Shown here: piece by piece, positions 54,901 to 64,000 of the stretch
How positions within the stretch are numbered: the first letter of the stretch is position 1
Layout: each line of letters begins with the position of its first letter
Source of the DNA: Yponomeuta sedellus
Lineage: Eukaryota > Arthropoda > Insecta > Lepidoptera > Yponomeutidae
Length of the DNA stretch: 64,000 bases
Assembly: GCA_934045075.1 (NCBI GenBank)
Contig: OW203734.1
Location: forward strand, 7,711,016-7,775,015
Direction of reading: 5' to 3'
Program-made: the position numbers and the translations under genes
Notes under the pieces: generated by a model
Seen by the model: only the letters and a program-made list of their open reading frames with translations
What the model was told of the DNA's origin: nothing
Database searches by the model: none

Positions 54901-55144
54901 GCAACAAAAAACCTTTATCTTGGTCGCCCGTGGAATCTGACTGAGGCAACAAAAGAGCGCGACGTGTCATGCTGTGCCCATATTAACAGCTAATGGCGTG
55001 ACCGAATCGTATTTGGCAGCCTACGAGAACTATGTGGGATGCCACGAAAAGGCGCATCAGCGGCTTTTGTGTCACTTTTGAGTTGAAAGTTCGATGAAGT
55101 AAAAAAGTGAGGAATACGAAAGAACAAGTAAATTTTTCTGTACA
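51980..55144. other. Longest low-repeat stretch
   Basis: About 3 kb with little recognised repeat: an arm scrap of the tRNA-like family at 53625-53680 (AAAAACCTGTATAGAGGCTA) and a retroposon tail at about 54640-54700 (AAGAGGCCTATGCCCATCAG). A minus frame 53886-54188 (100 codons) includes SSSSPSDRYLRQTPQTTVFL and overlaps a plus frame of similar size; neither is recognised. If host exons exist in the window this is a likely place, but none is supported. Confidence 0.3.
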
Positions 55145-55415
55145 TCTTCTTCTTCTTCAGGCTGTATTAGTCCACTGCTGGATATAGCCCTCCCCTAATG
55201 AGCGCCCTAGCGCAAGGTTTTACCGTCATTGGGGGGTAATGCCCATAATCCCCACGCTGGGCATGCGGGTTGGGGATCGCAGTTTGATGGAATTGTACTG
55301 CAGGGTGCGATGCTGCTCACTCCCCGGTTTGTGCCCCTTACTCGCCTTTTACGACACCCGCGGGAAGAATTTGTGTAGGTGCTATTCTCTAGGCCGACAC
55401 CACCCAGCACACAAA
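55145..55415 (-). mobile_element. RTE-tailed SINE
   Basis: Tail TTCTTCTTCTTCAGGCTGTA at left, head GCCGACACCACCCAGCACAC at right; near full length. Confidence 0.85.
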
Positions 55416-56949
55416 AACATCACACTGCTTCAATGACTAAAAAGCTTGTAACGGAGCGAACATTACTCCATTTGTAAATTTGTTTCATTCTGTCCAATCA
55501 TATTTGAATAAAAATTTGATAGATAGATTTTGTTTCTTTCTATAATTAAAAACAATTTTCCTACCTAATAATACAGTCATAGAAGACTTAGTTAATGCAT
55601 TGTATTAAAATGAAGAACGAATGCGCCAATTTCATATTATTTTCCGCATCAAACCTACGCAAGCATACATACACATCAAACAATCTAGACGTCAATGGTA
55701 CAGAAAATATGTCACGTGACCTAACCTTTTTGTTATCATTCTACTAATAATGCACTAACTTACACAAAAATAGCTTTGATTATTAGTTCATGGCCTTCCC
55801 GAGCACTCAGTCATAGTTCAAGGTCCGAAAAACCTTTTCTGTAATGTTAATTGTGTCCCGAGGCATGGCGTTTGCTGATTGATACAATTATCGCAGATTG
55901 CGTCCAGTGCACTCGGGTTTTTTTCACTGCATTATTACGTCTAACGTGTCGTGAGTTATGCTCGAAATTGCCTATTGTAATGAGCCTTATTTATGTGTTA
56001 CTTAGACGTGTTGCGGCGAGAGAAGAGCTTTGCATCTGTGTCCGTGTGACTGACGAAACTGACTGTGGGAGTGGTAGCTTAAACGATAAAAAAGTGATAC
56101 TCAAAAAAACTGAAGATTATACCTACTTAAGTTGTGTGCTGTGAAGTATAGTATGTGTTTTTAATAAGGAATGGACTTACTCTTAACCTCTATCTACTTC
56201 GAGGGGGAATATGAGGTCTAGGATGAACCGAGTTTGCCCAGAAGACGCCTGCTTACACTCATCTTAACGTACAATGGTTTAGGTTGTAAGCGTTCGGAAA
56301 AAAAATGTTTCTAATCTACCTAGTAGCAAAGCTGACCTCTGGGCAAAACACTCAATTCTTCACAATTATTGTGCCATGTTTGCTTTGCCTTTGTTTTGTT
56401 TCTGTAAATGTCAAAGTTTTTATCTACCGCTGTTGTTGTGGCTTTTGTCATTGAGAGTGAATTGGCTCAGAAACTACCGATGACCGAACTTCTGGCTGGT
56501 TTCTGAATTGAGATTTTCACTATGTAAATACCTATGTAATGTTTTGTCAAGCTCTTTGCTGAGAAATTCGAAGAGACAGCACTATAGTTAAGTACTTACT
56601 TAGCAAAATTCTCAATTCAGAAACTGGCCCTTAGACTTAGATCGGGTAAGTTTTATACGATTTGATGGAAAAATTTAGCTTACATGGAAAGAGCTATGTA
56701 TGGTCTTTTCTTCTGTTGCATAGTTTAGGTGAAGTGTTTTAAGATTCCGTACCTTATACGGAACCCTAATAAGATCACTTTTGTCCGTCCGTCTGTATGT
56801 CTGTTAAGACGCTTTATCTTGAGAATGCTTGGAGGTATCTAGTTGAAATTAAAATCATAATATAGGTACTCAGATATCACTCGTAACTGCAAAAAAACCT
56901 ATTAATTCAAATTCTATTACTTCTAAAATACAAAAAAATAAAATAGGGT
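55416..56949. other. Mostly repeat-free sequence
   Basis: A 97-codon plus frame (55851-56144) with a TCAGT initiator-like word upstream (55807) is unrecognised. 56735-56880 (CCGTACCTTATACGGAACCC, TTTGTCCGTCCGTCTGTATG) is an interior piece of the common moth element with ends at 33485 and 34314. Confidence 0.3.
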
Positions 56950-56954
56950 AGAGT

Positions 56955-57066
56955 AGCCTGGAAAAAATTGCTATCAGTAACAAGTCTGCCAATTTTACCT
57001 CTTTTGTATATTGTGTCTCTGTAATTATTTTTGGTGTACAATAAAGACTGTTCTCATCTTATCTTA
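56955..57066 (+). mobile_element. Jockey-like LINE 3' end
   Basis: CCTGGAAAAAATTGCTATCA then GGTGTACAATAAAGACTGTT and CTCATCTTATCTTA, the plus-strand form of the tails at 13188 and 41425. Confidence 0.75.
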
Positions 57067-57203
57067 ATAGGTGTTTTCCCACTAGCCAGCTCCACACCCG
57101 GTCAGTGCAAAAAGCACTGAACATTTTTCTACATTTTCTACTTTTACTTTATAAATAGCGGTGCGCCAACCAGTGGAAAACATTTACATATTTACACTAT
57201 TTT

Positions 57204-57547
57204 TATTTTTAATGCACTAACCCGTGCTAAGGAACAAATTTAAAAACCTATTTAGAGGCTAAAAATTTCACCCATGCCGGGATTCGAACCCGCAACCTCT
57301 GGCTATCCGTACCAGCGCTCTACCAATTGAGCCAATGGGCGACTCACGGCATCAGTGAAATTTCGAACCTCTTTACAATATTCTCTGTATTACGTACAGG
57401 CAGCGACATCTGACTTAAGCAAATTGCATTACTTACAGCCCCGACTACCTACTTTGCAGTTAGGTTTAACATCGGAACGATATCACTGTACCCGGGTCCG
57501 AATCCCGGCATGGGTGAAATTTTTAGCCTCTAAATAGGTTTTTAAAT
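57204..57547. repeat. tRNA-like repeat, minus unit with both arms
   Basis: TTTTTAATGCACTAACCCGT and AACCTATTTAGAGGCTAAAA open a minus unit whose tRNA-like segment is at 57273-57345 (reverse GGGATTCGAACCCGCAACCT). At the right, the plus arm resumes (CGAATCCCGGCATGGGTGAA to TAGGTTTTTAAATT), so the same arm stands at both ends, inverted. Confidence 0.8.
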
Positions 57548-58481
57548 TTTCATATTTGCCCAATTTTTTTCTCTAGAAAGATTTGTCAAACTTGTCGCAG
57601 AAGTAATGGCTTAAACCACATTTTACATTTTACGAAATAGCCTCAAACGCGACTCCGCGCCAAAATTATAACCCAATGTTTCAACTGTCAAACGATAATT
57701 GAACGTATTTATCTAGTCTCGAAATGTGAATTATCATCATAAACGCGAATCTGAATCAGCTAATGGGTAGCATCGTAAACACTCACGTAAGGTACCTACC
57801 CGATATCGAATGTAAGCTTCGCTATGACTCAATACTTTAGAGCTGTCACAGCCTAAAAATCTCTTATTGGTTCCAAAATTGTATACTATTTAAAGAGTAT
57901 GTATACATTTGAATTAATGTTTTTACCACGAATCAATTTTTAGAACTTTATATGTTAATTATTTTGTTATTAACAGTGTACCATTATTTATTTACATTTA
58001 TACTAAATAAACTTTCCTATAACTATTCTATTATTCTATTACTATACAAAGTTATATTTTAAACGGGTCAAATCACGATTATTTATTAGGTAAAACGTAA
58101 TTACCTTATTTCCCGACGTTTCGGCAGCGTTACAGTTGCCGGGGTCTCGGGTAGACTAATATATAACTATTTATGAGTATCGCGAATCATTAAGAAAAAC
58201 TGTATAAAATATTGATAATTAACAGGTTAATGTAATTTTTTATACGAATAAAAAATAAAATAAACTAATGCCTGTATAATAAAGGGGTGGGGAGAGACCA
58301 GAGACGCCCTCTTGCATGACCTTGGCGGGTCGCTTTTGCTTTATCAACGTTCATTAATCTTTTAATAATTTATTATGAAAAATATAACCTTCTAATTTTA
58401 GATTGGAAATTTATTACATCAACAGAATAGTATTTTTTTAATACTATAAGAAAAAAACTAAAATAACAATTCAATTTCCGA
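57548..58481. other. AT-rich sequence with one repeat word
   Basis: 58080-58165 (GTAATTACCTTATTTCCCGA, CGTTTCGGCAGCG) is a piece of a repeat common in moths; the first part also appears at 15095-15140. No gene seen. Confidence 0.35.
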
Positions 58482-58680
58482 CTGCGGCGGAACCCAAAAG
58501 GAGGGTAATGCGTTTATCTGGTTTTCGATTCCAAATCGGACCGATTCTGTTTTTCTTCGGAACTCTTTAACCAATGGTCAGATTCTGAGAAATAAGATTT
58601 CAATCGATCGTCGCGGTTGGTTGAGTGTCAAGGTCTATATAAAATCAGCATAAATGTAACTAAGATAATTTAAATCACTA
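58482..58680 (-). mobile_element. DNA-element end, reversed copy
   Basis: CCGACTGCGGCGGAACCCAA, AAGGAGGGTAATGCG and TTTAACCAATGGTCAGATTC are the reverse of 32700-32870. No TIR partner found. Confidence 0.5.
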
Positions 58681-58930
58681 AAAAGACCAAAATGAAAAAC
58701 TGAAAAATAAAATATTAAAAACTTTAAAATCTTAAATAAAATAAGATTTTACTTTATAAAAAAATTTCATAATTTATAAAAAACTGAAATACAAAATAAA
58801 TAACAATCTGACTGCTGAGCATTGACCACTAAGCAGGCGGGACCTAAAGTCACAAATGTAGGTAACTCATTGCAATGTCTCTAGATGTGTCCCTTACGCT
58901 TAGAAATTAACGCTCAGAAGTTGATGACTA
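58681..58930. other. AT-rich sequence
   Basis: Nothing recognised. Confidence 0.3.
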
Positions 58931-59252
58931 TATCAACCCTTTGTATGTTTCCACTGCTGCGTTACGGGTCTCTTCCTGCATCGCAGGAAGGTTAGGCCAT
59001 ACTCCACCACGGGGGCCAAGCCTGAGTTAATGGAAGATTGTAAGTAGTGGCGAGCCTTGCAGTAAGAAGTTATGAAGCCGCCTGTATGGTCTCTGACATG
59101 ACTTAACGTCTGCCGTTATATGACAGCTGGCACCAACGGCATAGGGTGCCTTTCGAAGCACGGAAGCGCTGAGAAAAATGCCACTAGCGGTAGTCACGGG
59201 ATGATTATAGCGATTGATTCCAATCACTCGGTTTCACTAGGTGGAGAGCGTT
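58931..59252 (-). mobile_element. 5S-type SINE, near full length, decayed
   Basis: Tail TATCAACCCTTTGTATGTTT, body AGCACGGAAGCGCTGAGAAA, head end CACTCGGTTTCACTAGG. The box C part of the 5S-like region is partly deleted near 59200. Confidence 0.75.
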
Positions 59253-59841
59253 TCAGCAGTCGGGCTGTTGTGTACTTTTTTAAGTTTTTCAGTTAAGGTT
59301 TTCTAACCCAAATTCCAAAATGCGAAAAATAAGTATGTCCAAGTGGGCGTTAAAATACGCTGCGAGCAGTTTCCAGGCTGTGGCACAAGCTGCGTGAGAG
59401 TATTTCGCCAGTTTCTGTTCATCATTGTCGCAGTGGGACCGGTTATTGATAGTGATGTAGGTGGTGTCGATGCGTTTATGTGCTCAAGTCGGTGTTTATT
59501 TGCTCTGGGTACTTTATCGTCGATAAAGGTCTGATTTAGAGCCTTATCTCGTTGCTTAATACAATATGGGTTTAATTACAGTTGGAGTATTGATTGTGGC
59601 CTCAGATAAAGGCTTTGCTGTGTAGGGTGGGTGGGGATTATAAACATACATGTTGTCTCGAGGATATTTTTGTGTTAGGTTTTTGACGGTAGTCTCTGGT
59701 GTTTGTGTTTCTGTAAATAGCTGTTTAATTTTGTATTAATATTTTGCGTTCATTTATAATATTGTGCTTTTATCTTTAAACTTTTTTTATCATAAATATT
59801 TAAGGCATATCACCATGGCATCACCATGGTTGTTCATCAGT
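59253..59841. other. Unassigned sequence
   Basis: A 63-codon plus frame (59343-59534) in a GC-richer patch is unrecognised. Confidence 0.25.
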
Positions 59842-59960
59842 ATAGTATTTCAATTTCAATTTCAATTTCGTTTATTGCTTCATGTGGTACAGAATAGGTC
59901 TTAACATATAGGTATAATAGTGCGCAACATGAGCCCTGTAAGGGCACGACGTATGACGAC
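59842..59960 (-). mobile_element. LINE tail with ATTTCA repeat
   Basis: AATTTCAATTTCAATTTCG then TTTATTGCTTCATGTGGTAC and AGCCCTGTAAGGGCACGACG form a reversed retroposon 3' end. Confidence 0.5.
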
Positions 59961-60917
59961 GATATATATTTTAGCTTATGTAGGTAAAGGTTTTACTACT
60001 CATACAAAACTTAAGGAGAGCAGCTCTGAAGTCACCACAAAAATATCATCTGTTTCAGCAAATTTTTCGTAGTTGCTCTAGCTAATGTACGAGACACCTG
60101 ATGTTTTTTTTCACGAACTGGGATTTTTCTGAAAATAAGAGTCAATAAGTAGAGTAACCCTTTTATATTTCATCGGACCTTTTTGGAGGACCTCGTGTAA
60201 GCGAGAATCTGCTATTTGCTCACGATGTGTTATAAACACTAATTCTCTAAAAACACTCCTTAGAGGCAGTTTATTTATTTTGTGGTCATATTTTTTCCTT
60301 TACCATATACTATTTAATTTGTCTCTGAGGAGTGTTTTAAGGAATCGTATTTCTATAAATAAGACAGTAAGGTATATGCTCACTTACACCTTAAAATTAT
60401 CTTCCAGGTAACATTATGGATGGATGGGATTGAAATTGAAAAATTAAAGCATTTAAGAAGTTAGGTTACCTACTTAGTAGGTTGTTTTTTAATTTGTGTT
60501 AATTTAACGACACAACGTCTTCAATAAAATACTTGTCGGCGAGTACATAGGAAGGCTTGCGATTTTAATTGCGCCAATTAGCTCGATAAGCTTACAAATT
60601 GCTCGCGGCTCGATATCGATAATTAAGGACATTTTTTATCGACATCGACATGTCGCCGAGACATGACTCGCGGCGAATGCCGGAAACTAATTAATGTGAC
60701 AAATTTGTAATACGTCGGCCAAATCGACCGGGACCGTGAGAATATCGACTTTTGGCCCCTTTACAGATTTGACGAAACTGGTTCGCACAGAAAGACCACG
60801 AAGAGTATTCGCTTAACATTTAGAAATTAACTTTATAAAAACAAAAACATAGATATACTATTCACTAGACTATAAATTTAAAAACGAAACTAAACCTATA
60901 ACCTATTTTCTATATTC
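59961..60917. other. Repeat-free sequence with regulatory-type words
   Basis: 60530-60790 is rich in ATCGA words and contains TATCGATA at 60614-60621 and several ATTA/TAAT homeobox-type words. No gene seen. Confidence 0.3.
60614..60621. promoter_or_regulatory. DRE-type TATCGATA site
   Basis: TATCGATA is the DNA replication-related element bound by DREF and overlapping the BEAF-32 target in Drosophila. Here it lies in repeat-free sequence. Function in this species is inferred only. Confidence 0.25.
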
Positions 60918-61138
60918 TTTTTAATGCACTAACCCGTGCTAACGACAATTTAAAAAATCCAGCCAGATGTCGCTGCCTGTACGTAATACAGAGAGTATTG
61001 TAAAGAGGTTCGAAATTTCACTGATGCCGGCGAGTCGCCCATTAGTTCAGTTGGAAGAGCGCTGGCACGGATAGCCAGAGGTCGCGGGTTCGAATCCCGG
61101 CATGGGTGTAATTTTTAGCCTCTAAATAGGTTTTTAAA
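60918..61138 (+). repeat. tRNA-like repeat, internally deleted unit
   Basis: TTTTAATGCACTAACCCGTG at the left jumps to CCAGATGTCGCTGCCTGTAC and a plus tRNA-like segment at 61036-61108 (GCCCATTAGTTCAGTTGGAA, T-arm GCGGGTTCGAATCCCGGC). Anticodon loop again ACGGATA. Confidence 0.8.
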
Positions 61139-61803
61139 ACCTACTTTCTATTTTAACTAAAATATTTGATCCGGATCGCTATCGGGCGGCAGAGTACCAA
61201 GAAGGCTGGCGGCATTGCCTCGCTGTATGGCGAGGCTTAACCTTTGGCCAAAGTAAGCACCAGCCCTCGGGTCTCCTGAAGCGTCGACCAGGCGTGACGA
61301 GATCTCCTTAAAGAGTAGTCGTGCCACTATTAATTGTGGAGAAAAGAATCTAACCAGTTTCACAATAATATTCTATTGATTGTGAAGCTAATAATTTTGA
61401 CGTTAATTAAGTAAAAATTGCTTTTATAGTCAATAAAAAAAATCGAGTTTGAAAAGTTGAAAAATGTTCGGAGTAAAGTAGAGAACAAATATTTAGTTAC
61501 GTCATTATTTTTTTTCTTTTATAGTTATAAACGAGAAACCATGTACTTCAGCAATATAACTAGGACAGTATACCAATCTAATAGCAATTTTTACAACCTA
61601 GAGCTACATACAATGTTAAGAATTTGTTAAAAAGGACGTTCTAGCGGATATCGAATAAAGTATTAGGTTATTGAATCGATTAAAGGTTCTAGGCTTTAGG
61701 TTCTAAAAATAGCTATTATAGCTATTACGATTTATTATATTTACATTTTACAAAAATGTGAACATTGAATAGTCAGATTAGAGAACGTTGTAGACTGAAA
61801 TAG
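61139..61803. other. Unassigned sequence
   Basis: A small GC-richer patch (61180-61300) holds a 68-codon minus frame, unrecognised. Confidence 0.25.
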
Positions 61804-62105
61804 GATGTAGTGATTAGAATTGAGACAGGAATGTTGCGTTGGATTGGATACATGAAGAGGATGAAGGAAGAACGATTGACGAAACAAATGTATATTGCGA
61901 ATGAGAGTGAAAGGGCTGATAATGGACGTCCCAACCGGACATACATCGATCAAATAGGGGATGTATTAGCAAAGGGGAAGATTAAAAGTACCGGCGTGCG
62001 CGCATGCAACGACTTATGAACGTTGATGAAGCGAAGGTGATCTGTCAGGAGCGTGGCAGGTGGCAGTCCTTCGTCTCAGTCTACCACTCTGGGATACAGG
62101 CGTAA
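61804..62105 (+). pseudogene. LINE ORF C-terminus (LRWIGYMKRM type)
   Basis: The plus strand reads ETGMLRWIGYMKRMKEERLT, then NGRPNRTYIDQIGDVLAKGK and, after a frameshift near 61998, RLMNVDEAKVICQERGRWQS to SGIQA-stop at 62103-62105. The LRWIGHxxRM, GRPxxTYxDQI and EAKxxCxDRxxW blocks are the standard C-terminal order in a group of LINE ORFs common in moths. The 3' tail is GGTTATGTATGTAT; orphan tails of the same type are at 15262-15322 and 48985-49050. 5'-truncated near 61804. Confidence 0.8.
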
Positions 62106-62654
62106 GGTTATGTATGTATTTTGTAAAAATACTTTATAAAAAAAGATTTAAGATTGTGATTTTTGTAGTGCTAACTCAATGGTGCAAGTTAGCACCGTTT
62201 CGCCCTATAAATACAATTAATAAAGTATTGGTACTTTTGAGTGTGCTGTGTTTTGTTTCAAATATAATCTTGATTGGGTACTCCAGAGCGATTTTGGAAA
62301 TAAACGGTACTTATATAGACCATAGTTTTTACTTACCAATGATATTATAATTTACTGGTGTTAAACAAATATATTATAATTAATAAGTAAATGTAAGTGT
62401 TCGGTATAGTCCGAACAATATGTAATATAATAAATAACACACCCAAAGCTCGCTCGCGACCGCGCGGCGCTCGAGTCAGTGTAGCCTCGGTTAGCAAGCA
62501 TACCGGGTGCATTCATTTAACAAGAAATTTTGTAAATTTAAAATAAGAATTTGATTGCAATAAAAGGTTTATTATTCTTAAAATCAAGCATTACCATTTC
62601 TCATGTACGGTCACGGACCCGACCGTACAGTAAGGTAGTTCTCACGTGAAAGAG
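62106..62654. other. AT-rich sequence with a GC-rich patch
   Basis: 62448-62510 is CpG-rich (CTCGCTCGCGACCGCGCGGC) and contains a TCAGT initiator-like word at about 62474. No TATA box and no recognised exon. Confidence 0.25.
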
Positions 62655-62715
62655 CAAGATAAGTATATTCTTTGTTGTACACCGGAAGAAACAGACACAA
62701 AACATACCTAGCGAT
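62655..62715 (-). mobile_element. Jockey-like LINE tail
   Basis: CAAGATAAGTATATTCTTTG then TTGTACACCGGAAGAAACAG; tail only. Confidence 0.6.
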
Positions 62716-62749
62716 TCGCGAATTCCTTTATAATAATACGGCAAATGAT

Positions 62750-62847
62750 GATTACCCCCCAATGATGGCACAACCTTTCGCTATGGCGCTCATTAGGGGA
62801 GGGCTATGTCCAGCAGTGGACAATATAGCCTGAAGAAGAAGAAGAAA
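62750..62847 (+). mobile_element. RTE-tailed SINE, 3' part
   Basis: GATTACCCCCCAATGATGGC, then GGGAGGGCTATGTCCAGCAG and CCTGAAGAAGAAGAAGAAA. Head missing. Confidence 0.8.
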
Positions 62848-62848
62848 T

Positions 62849-62993
62849 AAAAAAGTTGTGGAACACGCTGCCGTCGTCTGTCTTTCCGGAGACATATAAC
62901 CTAGGTGTCTTTAAAAGTAGAGTCAAACAGCATTTAACAGGTAAGCACGTAACATCGGAGACCCCGTCTTCGCTTACTATCAAGCGTGACTAG
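62849..62993 (+). pseudogene. LINE reverse transcriptase C-terminal tail
   Basis: The plus frame reads KLWNTLPSSVFPETYNLGVF, KSRVKQHLTGK and ends TIKRD-stop at 62991-62993. The LWNxLPxxVFPxxYNLxxFKxRVxxHL pattern is the end of a non-LTR RT ORF, of a different subfamily from 10364-10836. About 48 codons remain, uninterrupted, directly abutting the GAA tail of the SINE at 62847, which marks the 5' truncation or a later SINE insertion. Confidence 0.75.
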
Positions 62994-64000
62994 GGTCAAG
63001 TCTAACCTGTCTTACTTTGAAAAAAATATATATTTAGATAAAACATATTTAAAAATATATTTTTCTTTTTATATATTTAGGTGTTGCTTAAATGGTTCTT
63101 TTGTTTTTTTTTATTTGGTGCCGGTTATTACGCGGCTATTTAGGAGATATTATAAATTCGGAATTGTGAATGTCGCCTGACTACCTTCTATTAGCATTTA
63201 ATTAATGGTAGTTTTTGTCGTTGCAAGGTGTGAAATCATTAAAACATACACCGGCGATTACTTAAATAAGTTTAATCTTTTCGAAAACCTCGTAAAAGAT
63301 GATCGCTCAAACAGGTAGCAATGAGAAATGAAATAAGTACTGTCCCGTGATTTTTGGATTTCTTTAAGCATAACTCTGTCATCTTATTAGTCACTATTAA
63401 TATGGGTGATACTTCAAAAATATTGCTGGTCATTTTTGGCAAGAAAATACTGCTTTAAAATCCATCAGAACTGTCATATGTACCTACTGTCAAATAGATA
63501 GAATATATAGATAGAGAGCATTTTATTGCACAACTTTACTAGTAAAAAAGAATTACAACCATGATTTCTTAATTTTCAATAAGTGGTTATTAACCGTTTA
63601 GGAAAACATCGTGAAGAAACCTGAATTTCTGAGGTGTTTGAATGGGCCAATCCGCGTGAGGAAGGATGCTTTACTTAAGGCACCCCTTATTTACCCATCA
63701 TCATCATTAACCCATTATATCTCCACCAAGGGGCACAGGCGTCTTCCCTGAGGAAGGTATAGGTCATCCATTCCATCAAAGGGACCAAGCCATTTTTTCC
63801 ATTTTGTGTGTTTTGGCAACAAAGTATCTTGTTTGCAGGAGTCAAACCCAACTACTCTGAATACGCAAGCAACTTACTGCTAAACCTGCACAAGATTATT
63901 CTATAAATAATTTTGAAGTGCAGTGTTACCCACAAGGAGCTTTATTTGGACCATCCCTTATGAAGCCTTGTTTCGTTTTAAAATGTGTGTTTTGGAAACA
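62994..64000. other. AT-rich sequence with retroposon scraps
   Basis: 63488-63575 is the GATA-type LINE tail seen at 51355. 63595-63690 (GGAAAACATCGTGAAGAAAC) is a family G SINE body piece. 63715-63790 (CACCAAGGGGCACAGGCGTC) looks like a reversed LINE tail. No gene seen. Confidence 0.4.

Overview
The window is nuclear DNA of a lepidopteran insect, most likely a moth. This is inferred from AT-rich composition, from several retroposon tails and transposon ends that I know as common in moth and butterfly genomes, and from the telomere-like TTAGG word seen once in passing. The species cannot be fixed from the sequence. I found no intact protein-coding gene, no functional rRNA or tRNA gene, and no CRISPR array. 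Almost every recognisable stretch is a mobile element or a broken piece of one, set in AT-rich single-copy sequence that could be intergenic or intronic.

Main families. (1) A SINE of about 360 bp whose 5' head matches the internal promoter of 5S rRNA; about 15 copies or fragments, the best at 36525-36885 with a 14-bp target duplication. (2) A SINE of about 260 bp ending in a GAA-repeat tail, which shares its last ~65 bp with an RTE-type LINE also present as broken copies (455-788, 2368-2606). (3) Several tRNA-headed SINE families (for example 26389-26637, 40319-40500, 26722-27003). (4) A tRNA-like repeat of about 312 bp occurring as tandem or foldback copies (5021-5460, 16572-17050, 22547-22723, 57204-57547, 60918-61138). 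(5) LINE 3' ends of at least five kinds with broken reverse transcriptase C-termini (10364-10836, 21255-21510, 42300-42494, 61804-62105, 62849-62993) and one RNase H/zinc-knuckle end (36194-36496). (6) DNA transposon relics: a ~280-bp-TIR element with a transposase C-terminal relic (2971-3622), a TTAA-flanked piggyBac-like MITE (23612-24222), and two copies of a ~200-bp TIR element (11426-11638, 40544-40738).

Structural highlights. A ~215-bp near-perfect palindrome at 29249-29697. A GC-rich 1073-bp poly(A)-tailed retroelement nested inside a 5S-type SINE at 49802-50874, with a 14-bp target duplication, tandem 5' repeats and a second copy (35675-35905) sharing its 5' edge. A ~80-bp minisatellite at 43849-44267. 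A (TTTC)n expansion of a retroposon tail at 39353-39570. A repeat cluster at 31590-32875 carrying four same-strand CTCF-like motifs.

Possible host function is limited to weak candidates: a TATA box with a downstream splice-donor word at 14882-14987, a GC-rich patch with a CRE palindrome at 26117-26225, a DRE-type TATCGATA site at 60614-60621, and a CTCF-like site at 6564-6578. These are inferences from motifs only. The interactions that can be read are between elements: SINEs borrowing LINE tails, elements inserting into one another, and inverted copies forming hairpins.
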